Shown: positions 34,863 to 44,854, counted from the stretch's first letter. The stretch is 64,000 nt of DNA from Streptomyces sp. NBC_01353 (GCF_036237275.1 NZ_CP108352.1:868001-932000), one strand, 5' to 3'. The notes: generated by a model from the sequence alone, not told the origin. Numbers and translations: made by a program.

Positions 34863-35428
34863 ACGGCGGCTTCCTGGCGGACCAGTTCGGTCACCATGCG
34901 CACCGCCTCGGGCACCGCGGCGGCGACCTGGGGGCTGAGCCCGATGCCTTCGTCGAGGCAGGTCGGTTCGCAGCCGACGACGAGGATGCGCCGTGGCGGT
35001 GCGGCCCCGGTTCCCGCGCACAGGGTGTCGAGCAGGGCGAGGACGGTGTCGGGCGTCATCCGGTGGCCGTCGAGCGGTGCCGGCTCCGTGCCGGAGGTCC
35101 GCTCGCCGGCCGTCGAGGCATCGATCAGGTACAGCGTTCCCGGTTCGCCGCCGCGGGCGGTGACGTCGACGAGGACAAGGGTGTCCCAGCCGTCGAGAAG
35201 CTGGTAGGCGAGGTGGACGCCGCGGACTCCGACGTCGGCCAACTCGACGAACGGTGGGAGTTCCTCACGGGTGAGCCGTCGCACGGTCTCGACGCCGAAG
35301 CCGTCGTCGCCGAGGAAGATGTTGCCGACGCCGGCCACGAGGGTGCGGCCCGTGCCGGGCGGGGCGGTACCGGCTTCGGGGCTGCCAGGCGTACCGGGCG
35401 CCGAGGCGTCGGGGGCGGAGCCGTTCAC
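34859..35428 (-). CDS. Hydrogenase maturation endopeptidase (HyaD/HupD family)
   Basis: A 189-residue protease that removes the C-terminal peptide of the large subunit after Ni insertion. The family signature LVAGVGNIFLGDDGFGVETVRRL holds the first Ni-binding acidic residue, and LVLVDVTARGGEPGTLYLID the second. VVGCEPTCLDEGIGLSP is the C-terminal motif, with the family His replaced or displaced. The first ~25 residues are a flexible Ala/Gly/Pro extension. The GTG start overlaps the preceding stop by 4 bp. Confidence 0.93.
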   Translation of the reverse strand: MNGSAPDASAPGTPGSPEAGTAPPGTGRTLVAGVGNIFLGDDGFGVETVRRLTREELPPFVELADVGVRGVHLAYQLLDGWDTLVLVDVTARGGEPGTLYLIDASTAGERTSGTEPAPLDGHRMTPDTVLALLDTLCAGTGAAPPRRILVVGCEPTCLDEGIGLSPQVAAAVPEAVRMVTELVRQEAAV

Positions 35429-36822
35429 ACGTCCTCCAGGGCTTCGACCTCGTCGGGCTGGAAGTAGAGGAACCGGCCCTGCTCGCGGCGGATGTCGGCG
35501 CCCGGGTCGTCCTCCACGGTCACCGCGATGTGGACCCCGCCGTCGACGTCGTTCAGGACCGCCTCGACCAGGGCGGCGCGGCCGTCGAGGAACAGGTCCT
35601 GGGCGTCGGTGTGGCGCAGCCGTGGGCGCAGGAGGACCCTGCTGCCCGCGCGGACCGCGCGTCCGTCGACGAGGACGTGGTCGCGCCCCGGATCGACGCT
35701 CGTGTCGCCGCCCGGGTCCCACCAGGGGGTGTCCGGTTCGAGGACGCTGCCGGCCGGTTCCTTCGGCCCGGTGACGCTCCGGAGGCTGCGTACCGCTCCG
35801 TGCAGACGCTCGAGGACCTCGGGCGGCATGGAGTCCGCCAGTTCGATCACGGCCGCGGCGCGGGCGTCGGTGCCCCTGGCTTCGCGCTTCTCCTCGTCGG
35901 TGAGGGCGGCGGTGCGCAGGGCGAGGATCTCGTCGATCTCGGTGGCGTCGTAGAGGGCGCCGGGGCTCTCGGGTGCGATGGCCGGGTGGTCCTCGAGGAT
36001 GATCGGTGAGGAGAGCATCAGGTCGTCGCGGCCGGGTTCGCCGGCCAGGACGGGCCACGTGTGCAGGTTGCGGCAGGTGGCGACGGCGCCTTTGGCCCAT
36101 TCCGGCGGGTCGGTCATCGACAGGAACGACCCGCCGTCGAGGCGGAGCAGCGTATGCGTGGCGACGAGGGAGTACGGCAGCGCCGCGTGGCGGTCCGTGT
36201 CCCGCTCGGCGGTCCAGGAACTGGTGTTCTCCACCGTGACCGAGAGGCGCTCGACGCGGTACGGGCCGTCGAGTTCGGCCGCCGAGATCCGCAGGGTGCC
36301 GCTGATCTCCTCGCGCCGGCGTACCAGCCGGCCGAGGACGCGTCCGTCGGCGTCGGTGACCTCCTCCACCTCCTCGGCGGCGGGGCGGGTGAAGGGCAGG
36401 GCGGTACCCTCGCCCCTCAGTTCGCCGACGGGGACGACGAGGGTGACGCGCTCCTCGACGCCTTCGTCCCAGGCCACCAGGACCCGGTCGGCCAGGCGCA
36501 GTTCGCCGGTCGGAGCGTAGGTGCCGTCCTCACGGAGTTCCTCGACGGTACGCCGCTGGGCGCGCAGGAAGCGGACCTCCACGGCGAGTTCGGCGCCGGT
36601 CCTGGGCTCCATCAGGCATTCGGTGTACTGGAAGTCGTGCTCCTCGGCGGCGGCGCTCCAGGACGGCGGCACCAGGACCCCGAACTGCCAGCGGAGCCGG
36701 TTCTTCGCGGCGGACGCCCGGTACGGGTAGAGCACGTACCCCTCGAAGAGGACGGCGTCGGCGACGTGCCGGGCGACGGCGAACCGCGCCTCGGTGCCGG
36801 GGGTGAAGGCGACGGTGGTCAT
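35425..36822 (-). CDS. Hydrogenase-cluster protein of unknown function, 465 aa
   Basis: A 465-residue acidic soluble protein. The ATG at 36822 overlaps the preceding stop (ATGA), and its own stop overlaps the protease start (GTGA). Visible text includes VLFEGYVLYPYRASAAKNRLRWQFGV, QYTECLMEP, YSLVATHTLLRLDGGSFLSMTDPPEWA, and a C-terminal block VLVDGRAVRAGSRVLLRPRL with DIRREQGRFLYFQPDEVEALEDV. No transmembrane segment and no Cys clusters, so probably not a cofactor protein. I know it only as a gene recurring in actinobacterial group 1h/5 hydrogenase loci; an assembly or stability role is inferred. Confidence 0.9.
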   Translation of the reverse strand: MTTVAFTPGTEARFAVARHVADAVLFEGYVLYPYRASAAKNRLRWQFGVLVPPSWSAAAEEHDFQYTECLMEPRTGAELAVEVRFLRAQRRTVEELREDGTYAPTGELRLADRVLVAWDEGVEERVTLVVPVGELRGEGTALPFTRPAAEEVEEVTDADGRVLGRLVRRREEISGTLRISAAELDGPYRVERLSVTVENTSSWTAERDTDRHAALPYSLVATHTLLRLDGGSFLSMTDPPEWAKGAVATCRNLHTWPVLAGEPGRDDLMLSSPIILEDHPAIAPESPGALYDATEIDEILALRTAALTDEEKREARGTDARAAAVIELADSMPPEVLERLHGAVRSLRSVTGPKEPAGSVLEPDTPWWDPGGDTSVDPGRDHVLVDGRAVRAGSRVLLRPRLRHTDAQDLFLDGRAALVEAVLNDVDGGVHIAVTVEDDPGADIRREQGRFLYFQPDEVEALEDV

Positions 36823-37457
36823 CGTGTCCTCTCCCCCGCCGCTTCGAGCAGGGACTCGACGGTGGCCTGCCAGGACGGGAGGGCCCGGCGCGAGCGGTAG
36901 GCGAGCAGGGCGTCCATCGCGTCGCCCGGGAGCCGGATCCATCCGCACCCGGGGAAGTGCTGGTCGATCATCTCCCGCCAGACCTTCACGGGCATCCGGT
37001 ACGCGACCTCCCTGTCCCAGGGCACGGGCTCGACGTGGAAGCCGCCGGCGCCGGTGAAGGCGGTGCCGGAGAAGAGCAGGAGCAGCGGTACCTCGCCGTC
37101 GGAGAGCGCCCGGAAGTAGCGGGACGCGGCGATGTCGGTGTCGTAGGTGCACGGCACGACGAGGTCGGTCTCGATCTCGCCGGTGAAGCCGGGCACCATG
37201 ACGGAGGCCTGGGCGAACTGGACCGGGTTGAGGCTGCTGCCCCACCGGGAGCGTTCGCCGAACAGATCGCCCAGGGCCTCGGCCTCGACGTCGTCGTAGC
37301 CGCGCCGGGCGGGCTCGATGCGGATCTGGCACCGCAGTGCCATGGCATGGACCCGTGTGCCGCCGGATGCGGTGATCCGCAGCCGGAACACCAGCGTGGG
37401 TCCCGCCGCGTAGGCGTCGGCGCGGACGTCGGTGCAGCTGAAGGAGAACTCGGTCAC
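36819..37457 (-). CDS. Hydrogenase-cluster protein (DUF6084-like), 212 aa
   Basis: A 212-residue soluble protein, GTG start at 37457 overlapping the preceding stop. The text begins FSFSCTDVRADAYAAGPTL, then FRLRITASGGTRVHAMALRCQIRIEPARRGY, with PCTYDTDIAASRYFRAL and VPLLLLFSGTAF in the middle. Beta-rich in appearance. From memory this corresponds to DUF6084, a family restricted to hydrogenase loci of actinobacteria and relatives. There are no catalytic signatures. It is tightly coupled between two other uncharacterised operon genes, suggesting they act as a set. Confidence 0.9.
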   Translation of the reverse strand: MTEFSFSCTDVRADAYAAGPTLVFRLRITASGGTRVHAMALRCQIRIEPARRGYDDVEAEALGDLFGERSRWGSSLNPVQFAQASVMVPGFTGEIETDLVVPCTYDTDIAASRYFRALSDGEVPLLLLFSGTAFTGAGGFHVEPVPWDREVAYRMPVKVWREMIDQHFPGCGWIRLPGDAMDALLAYRSRRALPSWQATVESLLEAAGERTR

Positions 37458-38110
37458 GACCGGCTCCCCTGCGGCTCGCGCGCCAGGCCGCGTACGTGGG
37501 TGAAGAGGGCATCGAGGTCGGCCCGGGCCTCCGCGCCTCCGTCGAAGCCCTGCCAGTGCAGTCGCATGCGGCCCACCAGTTCGTAGCAGAGGTCGATGGG
37601 CACGAGGAAGCACTCCGTGCGGCCCTCGTGGCGGCGCAGCAGCAGGGCCTCCACGTCGGGTTCGAGGTGGGCGGCGAGCCGAGTGGCGTCGAGGACGGAC
37701 CGCCAGGCCTCTTCCTCCAGTTCGCTCTCGGTGGCACCGGCGGGGCTCGGGTAGAGCGCCACCGGCCGGTCGAGGGCGGAGTTGCGGAAGAAGAACGCGA
37801 CCGAGACCGGGATCCGCAGCGTCTCCCATGCCTGGTCGTCGATCCGGTGGCCGGCGTCGCTCAGGAAGCGGCCGGGGACCGCCCGGAAGCGACCCGGGGA
37901 GGCGCCGGAGCGGTCCATGAGCTGGGAGCACGGACCGCAGGCGCAGACCAGGGCCCGCTTGTCGATGTCCACCAGATGCCGGTGACGCTCACCGGCCAGC
38001 TGGACCCCGCACAGTTCGCATTGCTCCTCGCGGGGCGGACGCGGGGTGGTGAACCGGCGCAGGCCCATGGGCCGCGTGGGCCGCACGGCGCCGTTCGCGG
38101 GCCCGTTCAC
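37454..38110 (-). CDS. Hydrogenase-cluster Cys-rich protein (DUF5947-like), 218 aa
   Basis: A 218-residue soluble protein, GTG start at 38110 overlapping the NifU-like stop. The N-terminal quarter carries two metal-binding motifs: CELCGVQLAGERHRHL (CxxC) and ALVCACGPCSQLMDRSG (CxCxxC). This recalls a rubredoxin- or zinc-finger-like site. The rest (IPVSVAFFFRNSALDRPVALYPSPAGATES, VEALLLRRHEGRTECFLVPID, ELVGRMRLHWQGFDGG) is of unknown function; from memory this is DUF5947. It is a candidate electron-transfer or Fe-S assembly partner of the hydrogenase. Confidence 0.9.
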   Translation of the reverse strand: MNGPANGAVRPTRPMGLRRFTTPRPPREEQCELCGVQLAGERHRHLVDIDKRALVCACGPCSQLMDRSGASPGRFRAVPGRFLSDAGHRIDDQAWETLRIPVSVAFFFRNSALDRPVALYPSPAGATESELEEEAWRSVLDATRLAAHLEPDVEALLLRRHEGRTECFLVPIDLCYELVGRMRLHWQGFDGGAEARADLDALFTHVRGLAREPQGSRS

Positions 38111-38664
38111 AAGGCGGCCGACGAGCGGCCGTCTGCGCCGGCGAGCGACGGACGGGTGCCGATCTGGAGCAGCGCCGGCTCGCGCGGGGCGCCGGTCTCC
38201 AGCTCCACGCCGGTCACCTCGGGGGCGAAGCACGCGAGGGCGTCCACGGCCGCCTGCCGGACGGACTCCTGGGTGCTGGGGCAACCGCAGCCGGACGAGG
38301 CGGTGACCCGCAGCCTCAACACCCCCGTCGCCGCGTCGAATCCGGCGTTCTCCACGGGCTGCGGCAGCGCGGACAGGGCGCGGTCGATGCGGGTCGGCGC
38401 GTCCTCGGGATGCAGTCCGTGCAGATTGAGCAGGCTCGCGACGAGTTCGTCCGCGAGCAGCGGACTCAACGGGTCGGCCGGCGGACGGGCGGCGGGGCGC
38501 CCGAGGAGGTCGACGACACGGGCGATGCCGCTGCCGTAGAACTCCATGAGGACGCGTACAACTTCCTCGGCCGCCGAGCAGGCCTCGGCGTCCCCGTTCT
38601 CCGCCAGCCGGTCCAGGACCTCCTCGACCCGTCGGCCCGCCTGTTCGGCGGTGGTCGCGCTCAT
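38107..38664 (-). CDS. NifU-like C-terminal-domain protein in the hydrogenase operon
   Basis: A 185-residue protein. The ATG at 38664 overlaps the large-subunit stop (ATGA). A helical N-terminal half (EEVVRVLMEFYGSGIARVVDLLG) is followed by a NifU/NFU-type C-terminal domain: VENAGFDAATGVLRLRVTASSGCGCPSTQESVRQAAVDAL. Its Cys pair is CxC, where classical NFU has CxxC. It probably carries or delivers Fe-S clusters to the small subunit. Confidence 0.88.
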   Translation of the reverse strand: MSATTAEQAGRRVEEVLDRLAENGDAEACSAAEEVVRVLMEFYGSGIARVVDLLGRPAARPPADPLSPLLADELVASLLNLHGLHPEDAPTRIDRALSALPQPVENAGFDAATGVLRLRVTASSGCGCPSTQESVRQAAVDALACFAPEVTGVELETGAPREPALLQIGTRPSLAGADGRSSAAL

Positions 38665-40445
38665 CCGGCCAGACCGCTCAGGCCGGTGGGCACGTGCATC
38701 TGCTTCACGGTCCTGCCGTTGCCCGTGTACATGTGGACGCCGCACGGCAGGCAGGGGTCGAAGCTGCGCACGGCGCGCATGATGTCGATGCCCTTGAAGT
38801 TCTCGGGCGTGTTCTCCTCGAAGATCGGGGTGTTCTGCACGGCGTCCTCGTACGGACCGGGGGTGCCGAACGTGTCCCGGGTGGAGGCGTTCCACGGAGT
38901 GGGCGGATAGGGGTGGTAGTTGGCGATCTTGCCGTCCCGGATGACCATGTGGTGCGAGAGGACACCCCGGACGGCCTCGGTGAAGCCGACACCGATGGAC
39001 TCGTCGGGCACCTCGAACTTCTCCCAGGTCTGGGTGCGTCCGGCGCGGACCTCCTCCAGTCCCTTCTCGGCGCAGTGCAGGGCGACGGCGGCCGCGTACG
39101 CCTGGAAGTAGGTCCGGGCGCGGTTGCGCTCCAGGGCGTTGCTCCACTTCGGGATCTTCCACTCGAAGGTGGTCTCCGGCTTGGTCATCGTGCGGGGCAG
39201 GTTGATGACGACGCTGTGCCCGGTGGCCTTGATGTAGCCGATGTCGACGAGGCCGGAGAGGGCGGTGGACCACAGGCGGGCGATCGGGCCGCCGCCGGTG
39301 TCCAGCGCGAGGTGGTCCTTGCCGTCGAACCAGCGCGGGGACATGACCCAGCTGTACTTGTCGTCGAAGTTCCGCTTCTGCGGGGCCGGGATGGTGTGCT
39401 GGTTCCACGGGTGGCGCGGATCGACCGGGTTGCCCAGCGGGTCGTGGGTGACGAACTGTTCCTGCCCCTGCCAGTCCTCGTAGTACGAGCTGCCGAGCAG
39501 GATGCGGATGCCGAGGTTGATCTCGGTGAGGTCGTTGGTCACCAGCTTGCCGTCGACGACGACGCCCGGGGTGACGAACATCTTCCGTCCCCAGTCGGTC
39601 ATGTTGGCGTAGGTGAAGTCGCAGTGCTCGGGGTCGTTGAGCGCGCCCCAGCAGCCGAGCAGCACGCGGCGACGGCCGACCTCCTCGTAGCCGGGCAGCG
39701 CTTCGTAGAAGAAGTCGAAGAGGTCGTCGTGGAGCGGGACGACACGCTTCATGAACTCCACGTACCGCATGAGACGGCTCATGTAGTCGGTGAACAGCTG
39801 CACGGACGCGACCGTGCCGACACCGCCGGGGTAGAGCGTGGAGGGGTGGACGTGGCGCCCCTCCATCAGACAGAACATCTCGCGTGTGTAGCGGCTGACC
39901 TGGAGCGCCTCGCGGTAGAACTCGCCCTCGAGGGGGTTGAGGGAGCGCATGATGTCGGCGATCGTGCGGTAGCCGTGGTCGGCGGCGTGCGGGGCCTCGG
40001 TGCGCTCGGCGAGCTCCAGGACCCCGGGGTTGGTCTCGCGGACCATCTTCTCGCAGTAGTCGACCCCGACCAGGTTCTCCTGGAAGATGTTGTGGTCGAA
40101 CATGTACTCCGCGGACTCGCCGAGGTTGATGATCCACTCACCGAGGTGCGGCGGCTTCACTCCGTACGCCATGTTCTGCGCGTACACGGAGCAGGTGGCG
40201 TGGTTGTCGCCGCAGATGCCGCAGATGCGGCTGGTGATGAAGTGCGCGTCGCGGGGGTCCTTGCCCCGCATGAAGACGCTGTAGCCGCGGAAGACGGAGG
40301 ACGTGCTGTAGCACTCCGCGACGCGCTTCTGCTTGAAATCGATCTTGGTGTGGATGCCGAGACTGCCCACGATCCGGGTGATGGGATCCCAGGCCATCTC
40401 CACCAGTCCGGAGCCGTCACCCGTCGTCTTCGCCCGAGGTGCCAT
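38661..40445 (-). CDS. hhyL: [NiFe] hydrogenase large subunit (group 1h/5)
   Basis: A 594-residue catalytic subunit of a high-affinity uptake hydrogenase. The Ni ligands are present in the N-terminal motif SRICGICGDNHATCS and the C-terminal motif FDPCLPCGVHMYTG. The 23 residues after the His of DPCxxCxxH would be removed by the maturation protease. Length and motifs fit the group 1h (formerly group 5) enzymes that oxidise atmospheric H2 in Streptomyces, Mycobacterium and Ralstonia. It follows the small-subunit gene by 91 bp and overlaps the NifU-like gene. Confidence 0.96.
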   Translation of the reverse strand: MAPRAKTTGDGSGLVEMAWDPITRIVGSLGIHTKIDFKQKRVAECYSTSSVFRGYSVFMRGKDPRDAHFITSRICGICGDNHATCSVYAQNMAYGVKPPHLGEWIINLGESAEYMFDHNIFQENLVGVDYCEKMVRETNPGVLELAERTEAPHAADHGYRTIADIMRSLNPLEGEFYREALQVSRYTREMFCLMEGRHVHPSTLYPGGVGTVASVQLFTDYMSRLMRYVEFMKRVVPLHDDLFDFFYEALPGYEEVGRRRVLLGCWGALNDPEHCDFTYANMTDWGRKMFVTPGVVVDGKLVTNDLTEINLGIRILLGSSYYEDWQGQEQFVTHDPLGNPVDPRHPWNQHTIPAPQKRNFDDKYSWVMSPRWFDGKDHLALDTGGGPIARLWSTALSGLVDIGYIKATGHSVVINLPRTMTKPETTFEWKIPKWSNALERNRARTYFQAYAAAVALHCAEKGLEEVRAGRTQTWEKFEVPDESIGVGFTEAVRGVLSHHMVIRDGKIANYHPYPPTPWNASTRDTFGTPGPYEDAVQNTPIFEENTPENFKGIDIMRAVRSFDPCLPCGVHMYTGNGRTVKQMHVPTGLSGLAG

Positions 40446-40536
40446 GGTCTTTGCGATGCCCTTCGTCAGCTCTTCGACTTCTCGAACAGTGGAGTGGATG
40501 GGGGGTCGTGCGGGGACGGCGACGGGCCGGTGACGG

Positions 40537-41619
40537 TCACCAGGGCGGCCGGTAGCCGGTGGTGATGCGCTCGCCGGTGTGCCGCCACTTCGGCTCCTTG
40601 TCCACGGTCTTCGCCGTGATGGTCCGCAGACGGCGGATGACGGAGCCGTACACGCCGCTGGCGGTGCTGGAGACCTTGCCGCCGGGAGGCTCGTCCATGA
40701 ACGGCATGAACTTGTCCGGGAAGCCGGGCATCGTGCAGGCGATACAGATGCCGCCGACGTTCGGGCAGCCGCCGATGCCGTTCATCCAGCCGCGCTTGGG
40801 GACGTTGCACTTGACGACCGGTCCCCAGCAGCCCAGCTTGACCAGGCACTTGGGCGAGTCGTACGTCGAGGCGAACTGGCCCTGCTCGTAGTAGCCGGCC
40901 CGGTCGCAGCCCTCGTGCACGGTCGCGCCGAACAGCCAGGTCGGGCGGAGCTTGTCGTCCAGCGGGATCATGGGAGCGGACCCGGCGGCCTGGTAGAGCA
41001 GGTACGTCAGGGTCTCCGCGAAGTTGTCCGGCTGGATGGGGCAGCCGGGCACGCACACGATCGGGATGCCGGCATGGGACTTCCAGTCCCAGCCCAGGTA
41101 GTCCGGCACACCCATCGCGCCGGTCGGGTTCCCCGCCATGGCGTGGATGCCGCCGTACGTGGCGCAGGTGCCGATCGCGACGACCGCGAGCGCCTTGGGC
41201 GCCAGCCGGTCGATCCACTCGCTGGTGGTGATGGGCTGGCCGGTCTCCGGGTTGTCGCCGAAGCCGCACCAGTAGCCCTCCTGCTTGATGGCCTCGTTCG
41301 GGATCGAGCCCTCGACGACCAGCACGAACGGGTCGATCTCGCCGCGCTCTCCCTTGAAGAACCACTCGATGAACGTGTCGGCGCCGCCCACCGGGCCGCA
41401 CTCGAAGTCGATCAGTGGCCAGTGGACCGCGATCCGGGGCAGTCCCGGCAGCCCGGCGAGGGCGATCTCCTCGATGCTGGGCTGCATGGCAGCGGTCAGG
41501 GCCACGGAGTCGCCGTCGCAGCTCAGACCCGCGTTGATCCAGAGAATGTGGATCGGCTTCTCTTCGCTGCCGGGGGCGGCGCCCTGATCCTCGACCGGGG
41601 CCGGCGTTACTGCACTCAT
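40537..41619 (-). CDS. hhyS: [NiFe] hydrogenase small subunit (group 1h/5)
   Basis: A 360-residue Fe-S subunit that relays electrons from the active site. The first cluster motif reads LSCDGDS: the usual second Cys of CxxC is Asp, the hallmark of group 1h/5 enzymes, in which the proximal cluster is bound by three Cys and one Asp. Other ligands appear in GTCATYGG, CVPGCPIQPDN, HEGCDRAGYYEQG, KLGCWGPVVKCNVPKRG and GCPNVGGICIACTMPGFPD. No Tat signal or membrane anchor is present, so it is cytoplasmic-side, perhaps membrane-associated via partners. AGGAGG precedes the ATG. Confidence 0.96.
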   Translation of the reverse strand: MSAVTPAPVEDQGAAPGSEEKPIHILWINAGLSCDGDSVALTAAMQPSIEEIALAGLPGLPRIAVHWPLIDFECGPVGGADTFIEWFFKGERGEIDPFVLVVEGSIPNEAIKQEGYWCGFGDNPETGQPITTSEWIDRLAPKALAVVAIGTCATYGGIHAMAGNPTGAMGVPDYLGWDWKSHAGIPIVCVPGCPIQPDNFAETLTYLLYQAAGSAPMIPLDDKLRPTWLFGATVHEGCDRAGYYEQGQFASTYDSPKCLVKLGCWGPVVKCNVPKRGWMNGIGGCPNVGGICIACTMPGFPDKFMPFMDEPPGGKVSSTASGVYGSVIRRLRTITAKTVDKEPKWRHTGERITTGYRPPW

Positions 41620-41676
41620 GAGTCGCCTCCTGAGGAGGGATGGGGCGAAGGGCCGTCTTTCGGGCCCACCTCTTGC

Positions 41677-43377
41677 TTAACAGTCGGCCGATCCCGCCGC
41701 GCCCGCACCTGGGCCGTCCGGGGATTGCGCGCGGGGGGCCTCTTTTCGGGCGAAGGCCCGACGCAGTGCGTGATAGGGCGCGGCGGGATCGTCGAAGATC
41801 CTCCGCATCCGGGCGAGCTCCTGCTCGCGGTGGGCGGCAAGGGGGGTGGCGGACTCCCTGCGCTCGTACTCGGTCTTCTTCTCCGCGACACGCAGCGGGA
41901 GACCGGGACGGGATGCCAGGTGGGCGGCCAACCGGGTGATTTCGCCGGCGAACTCGCCGGGCCCGCAGTGGACGACCCGGTCGACGAGACCCATGTCGAG
42001 CGAGGCCGCCGCGGACACGGGCCGGGCCTCATCGGTGAGCCGTGCGGCCAGGGCCGCTCCCACCTTGCGGGGCAGGGTGCAGGTCCAGTACTCCGACCCG
42101 TACAGGCCCATGCGCCGGTAGTGCGGATTGAGCACCGAACCCGAACGGCACCAGACCTCGTCGGCGGCGAGGGCGAGCATCACCCCGCCGGCGGCGGCGT
42201 TGCCGCCGATCGCGCTGACGACCAGCCGGTCGGTGGTCGCGAGGACGGCCTCGACCAGGTCGTTCATCGCGTTGATGTTGGCCCAGGACTCGGCGGCCGG
42301 GTCGGCCGCGGCCTCGATGACGTTCAGGTGGATACCGTTGGAGAAGAAGTCGCGCTGCCCGCCGAGCACGAGCACGGAGGTGGGACGCGTGAGGGCCGCC
42401 TTGTAGGCATCCAGCAGACGGCGGCACTGTTCGGTGCTCATCGCTCCGCCGGGGAACACGAAGGACAGGACCCCGACAGGTCCCTCCTCCCGGTACCGGA
42501 TGTCGGACCAGCTCCGCCCATCCCGTACCGGCTGGGCGGGCGCCGGGAGTTCGGGGAGCTCCGGCAACCGCCCCGCGAGGGCAAGGGTCGCGGGGAGCTT
42601 GCAGGCGCGCGGCCGACCCGCACCGGTACGGGCGCGGAGCTCGGGGATCCACACGGCCCCGTCCACCGTGGCGCGGCAGACCGCGCCCGCCCGGGTGGCG
42701 AGCAGCTCGCCGGGCCTGCCGCGCAGGCCGTCCTCGGCGTGGCCGCCGTGCAGGAACCACTCGGCGCCGAGCAGGTGGTCACGGACCCCGGGCTGTGAGT
42801 CGGCGGCCCGCAGGATGCGCAGCACGGTCTCGGTGGTGTCGTCGGCCCAGGAGATCGCGCGCTGCTCCTGGCGGAGAGCGGGAAGGGCGCGGATCGCGCC
42901 GGTCTGCGGGTGCGGCGTGTCCCCGGCCGCGACCCGCTCGACGGCGAGGAGCACGGCGGCCACGGCGGCGTCGGAGAGCTCGTTGCGGTACAGATCGCTC
43001 TTGCCGACTTCCGGTACGCGGAAGGCGACGGACGCCCAGACGTCGCCGGCGTCCATCTCCCCGTCGGCCTGAAGGACGGTGACGCCCCACTCGTCGACAC
43101 CCTCTTGGATCGCCCGGTCCAGTGACGACGGGCCGCGGTCACCCACCGGGCCCGGGTGCACGATCAAGCAGCGGTGCGCCGTCCACACGTCCCGGGGCAC
43201 GACGGCCTTCAGCATCGGGGCGACGATCAGGTCGGGCGCGTGGCGCGCGACGGCGGCCCGCACGGCGGCCCCGTCGGGCGTGACTTCCACGGGAACGGTG
43301 TGCCCGCGGTCCCGCAGCTCGACCAGGACGCGCTGCGTGAGGCTGTTGAAGCTGCTGGCGATGAGCAGAATGCGCAT
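41677..43377 (-). CDS. hypX: Hydrogenase maturation protein HypX
   Basis: A 566-residue two-domain protein at the head of the operon. Residues 1 to about 260 resemble formyltransferases (MRILLIASSFNSLTQRV, CLIVHPGPVGDRGPSSLDRAI, EWGVTVLQADGEMDAGD). Residues about 290-560 resemble enoyl-CoA hydratase/isomerase (GVLSFVFPGGAMSTEQCRRLL, VLGGQRDFFSNGIHLNVI, IGGNAAAGGVMLALAADEVWCR). Known HypX proteins convert a formyl group from formyl-tetrahydrofolate, via CoA, into the CO ligand of the active site under aerobic conditions. The start at 43377 was chosen because the preceding 43 in-frame codons show no family similarity. Confidence 0.93.
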   Translation of the reverse strand: MRILLIASSFNSLTQRVLVELRDRGHTVPVEVTPDGAAVRAAVARHAPDLIVAPMLKAVVPRDVWTAHRCLIVHPGPVGDRGPSSLDRAIQEGVDEWGVTVLQADGEMDAGDVWASVAFRVPEVGKSDLYRNELSDAAVAAVLLAVERVAAGDTPHPQTGAIRALPALRQEQRAISWADDTTETVLRILRAADSQPGVRDHLLGAEWFLHGGHAEDGLRGRPGELLATRAGAVCRATVDGAVWIPELRARTGAGRPRACKLPATLALAGRLPELPELPAPAQPVRDGRSWSDIRYREEGPVGVLSFVFPGGAMSTEQCRRLLDAYKAALTRPTSVLVLGGQRDFFSNGIHLNVIEAAADPAAESWANINAMNDLVEAVLATTDRLVVSAIGGNAAAGGVMLALAADEVWCRSGSVLNPHYRRMGLYGSEYWTCTLPRKVGAALAARLTDEARPVSAAASLDMGLVDRVVHCGPGEFAGEITRLAAHLASRPGLPLRVAEKKTEYERRESATPLAAHREQELARMRRIFDDPAAPYHALRRAFARKEAPRAQSPDGPGAGAAGSADC

Positions 43378-43556
43378 GGCGGCCCTTCCGGGTTGCTGTG
43401 GACGGTACGTCCCCGGGAGGACGGTCCACCGAACCGTCAGCGATCCTCTGGCACCGCGGGCCGTGGACGCGGGCGACGGAGCCCTCACCTCACCCGTTCG
43501 AGGCACGCGTCCGACCGATTGGCGGGGGCGGGCGGTACCCCGCGGTGCGGAAGGGC

Positions 43557-43589
43557 CGCGACGCCGTGCGCGGAGGCACTGGCGTCGCG
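43557..43589 (-). terminator. Hairpin after the serine hydrolase gene
   Basis: A 9-bp perfect stem CGCGACGCC / GGCGTCGCG with a 15-nt loop, beginning 15 nt after the serine-hydrolase stop. It would separate that gene from the hydrogenase operon on the same strand. The remaining 43378-43556 must contain the hydrogenase promoter; I see no clear -35/-10 there. Confidence 0.5.
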
Positions 43590-43603
43590 CGCCCCCGTCC
43601 GTC

Positions 43604-44854
<1,251 letters not shown>

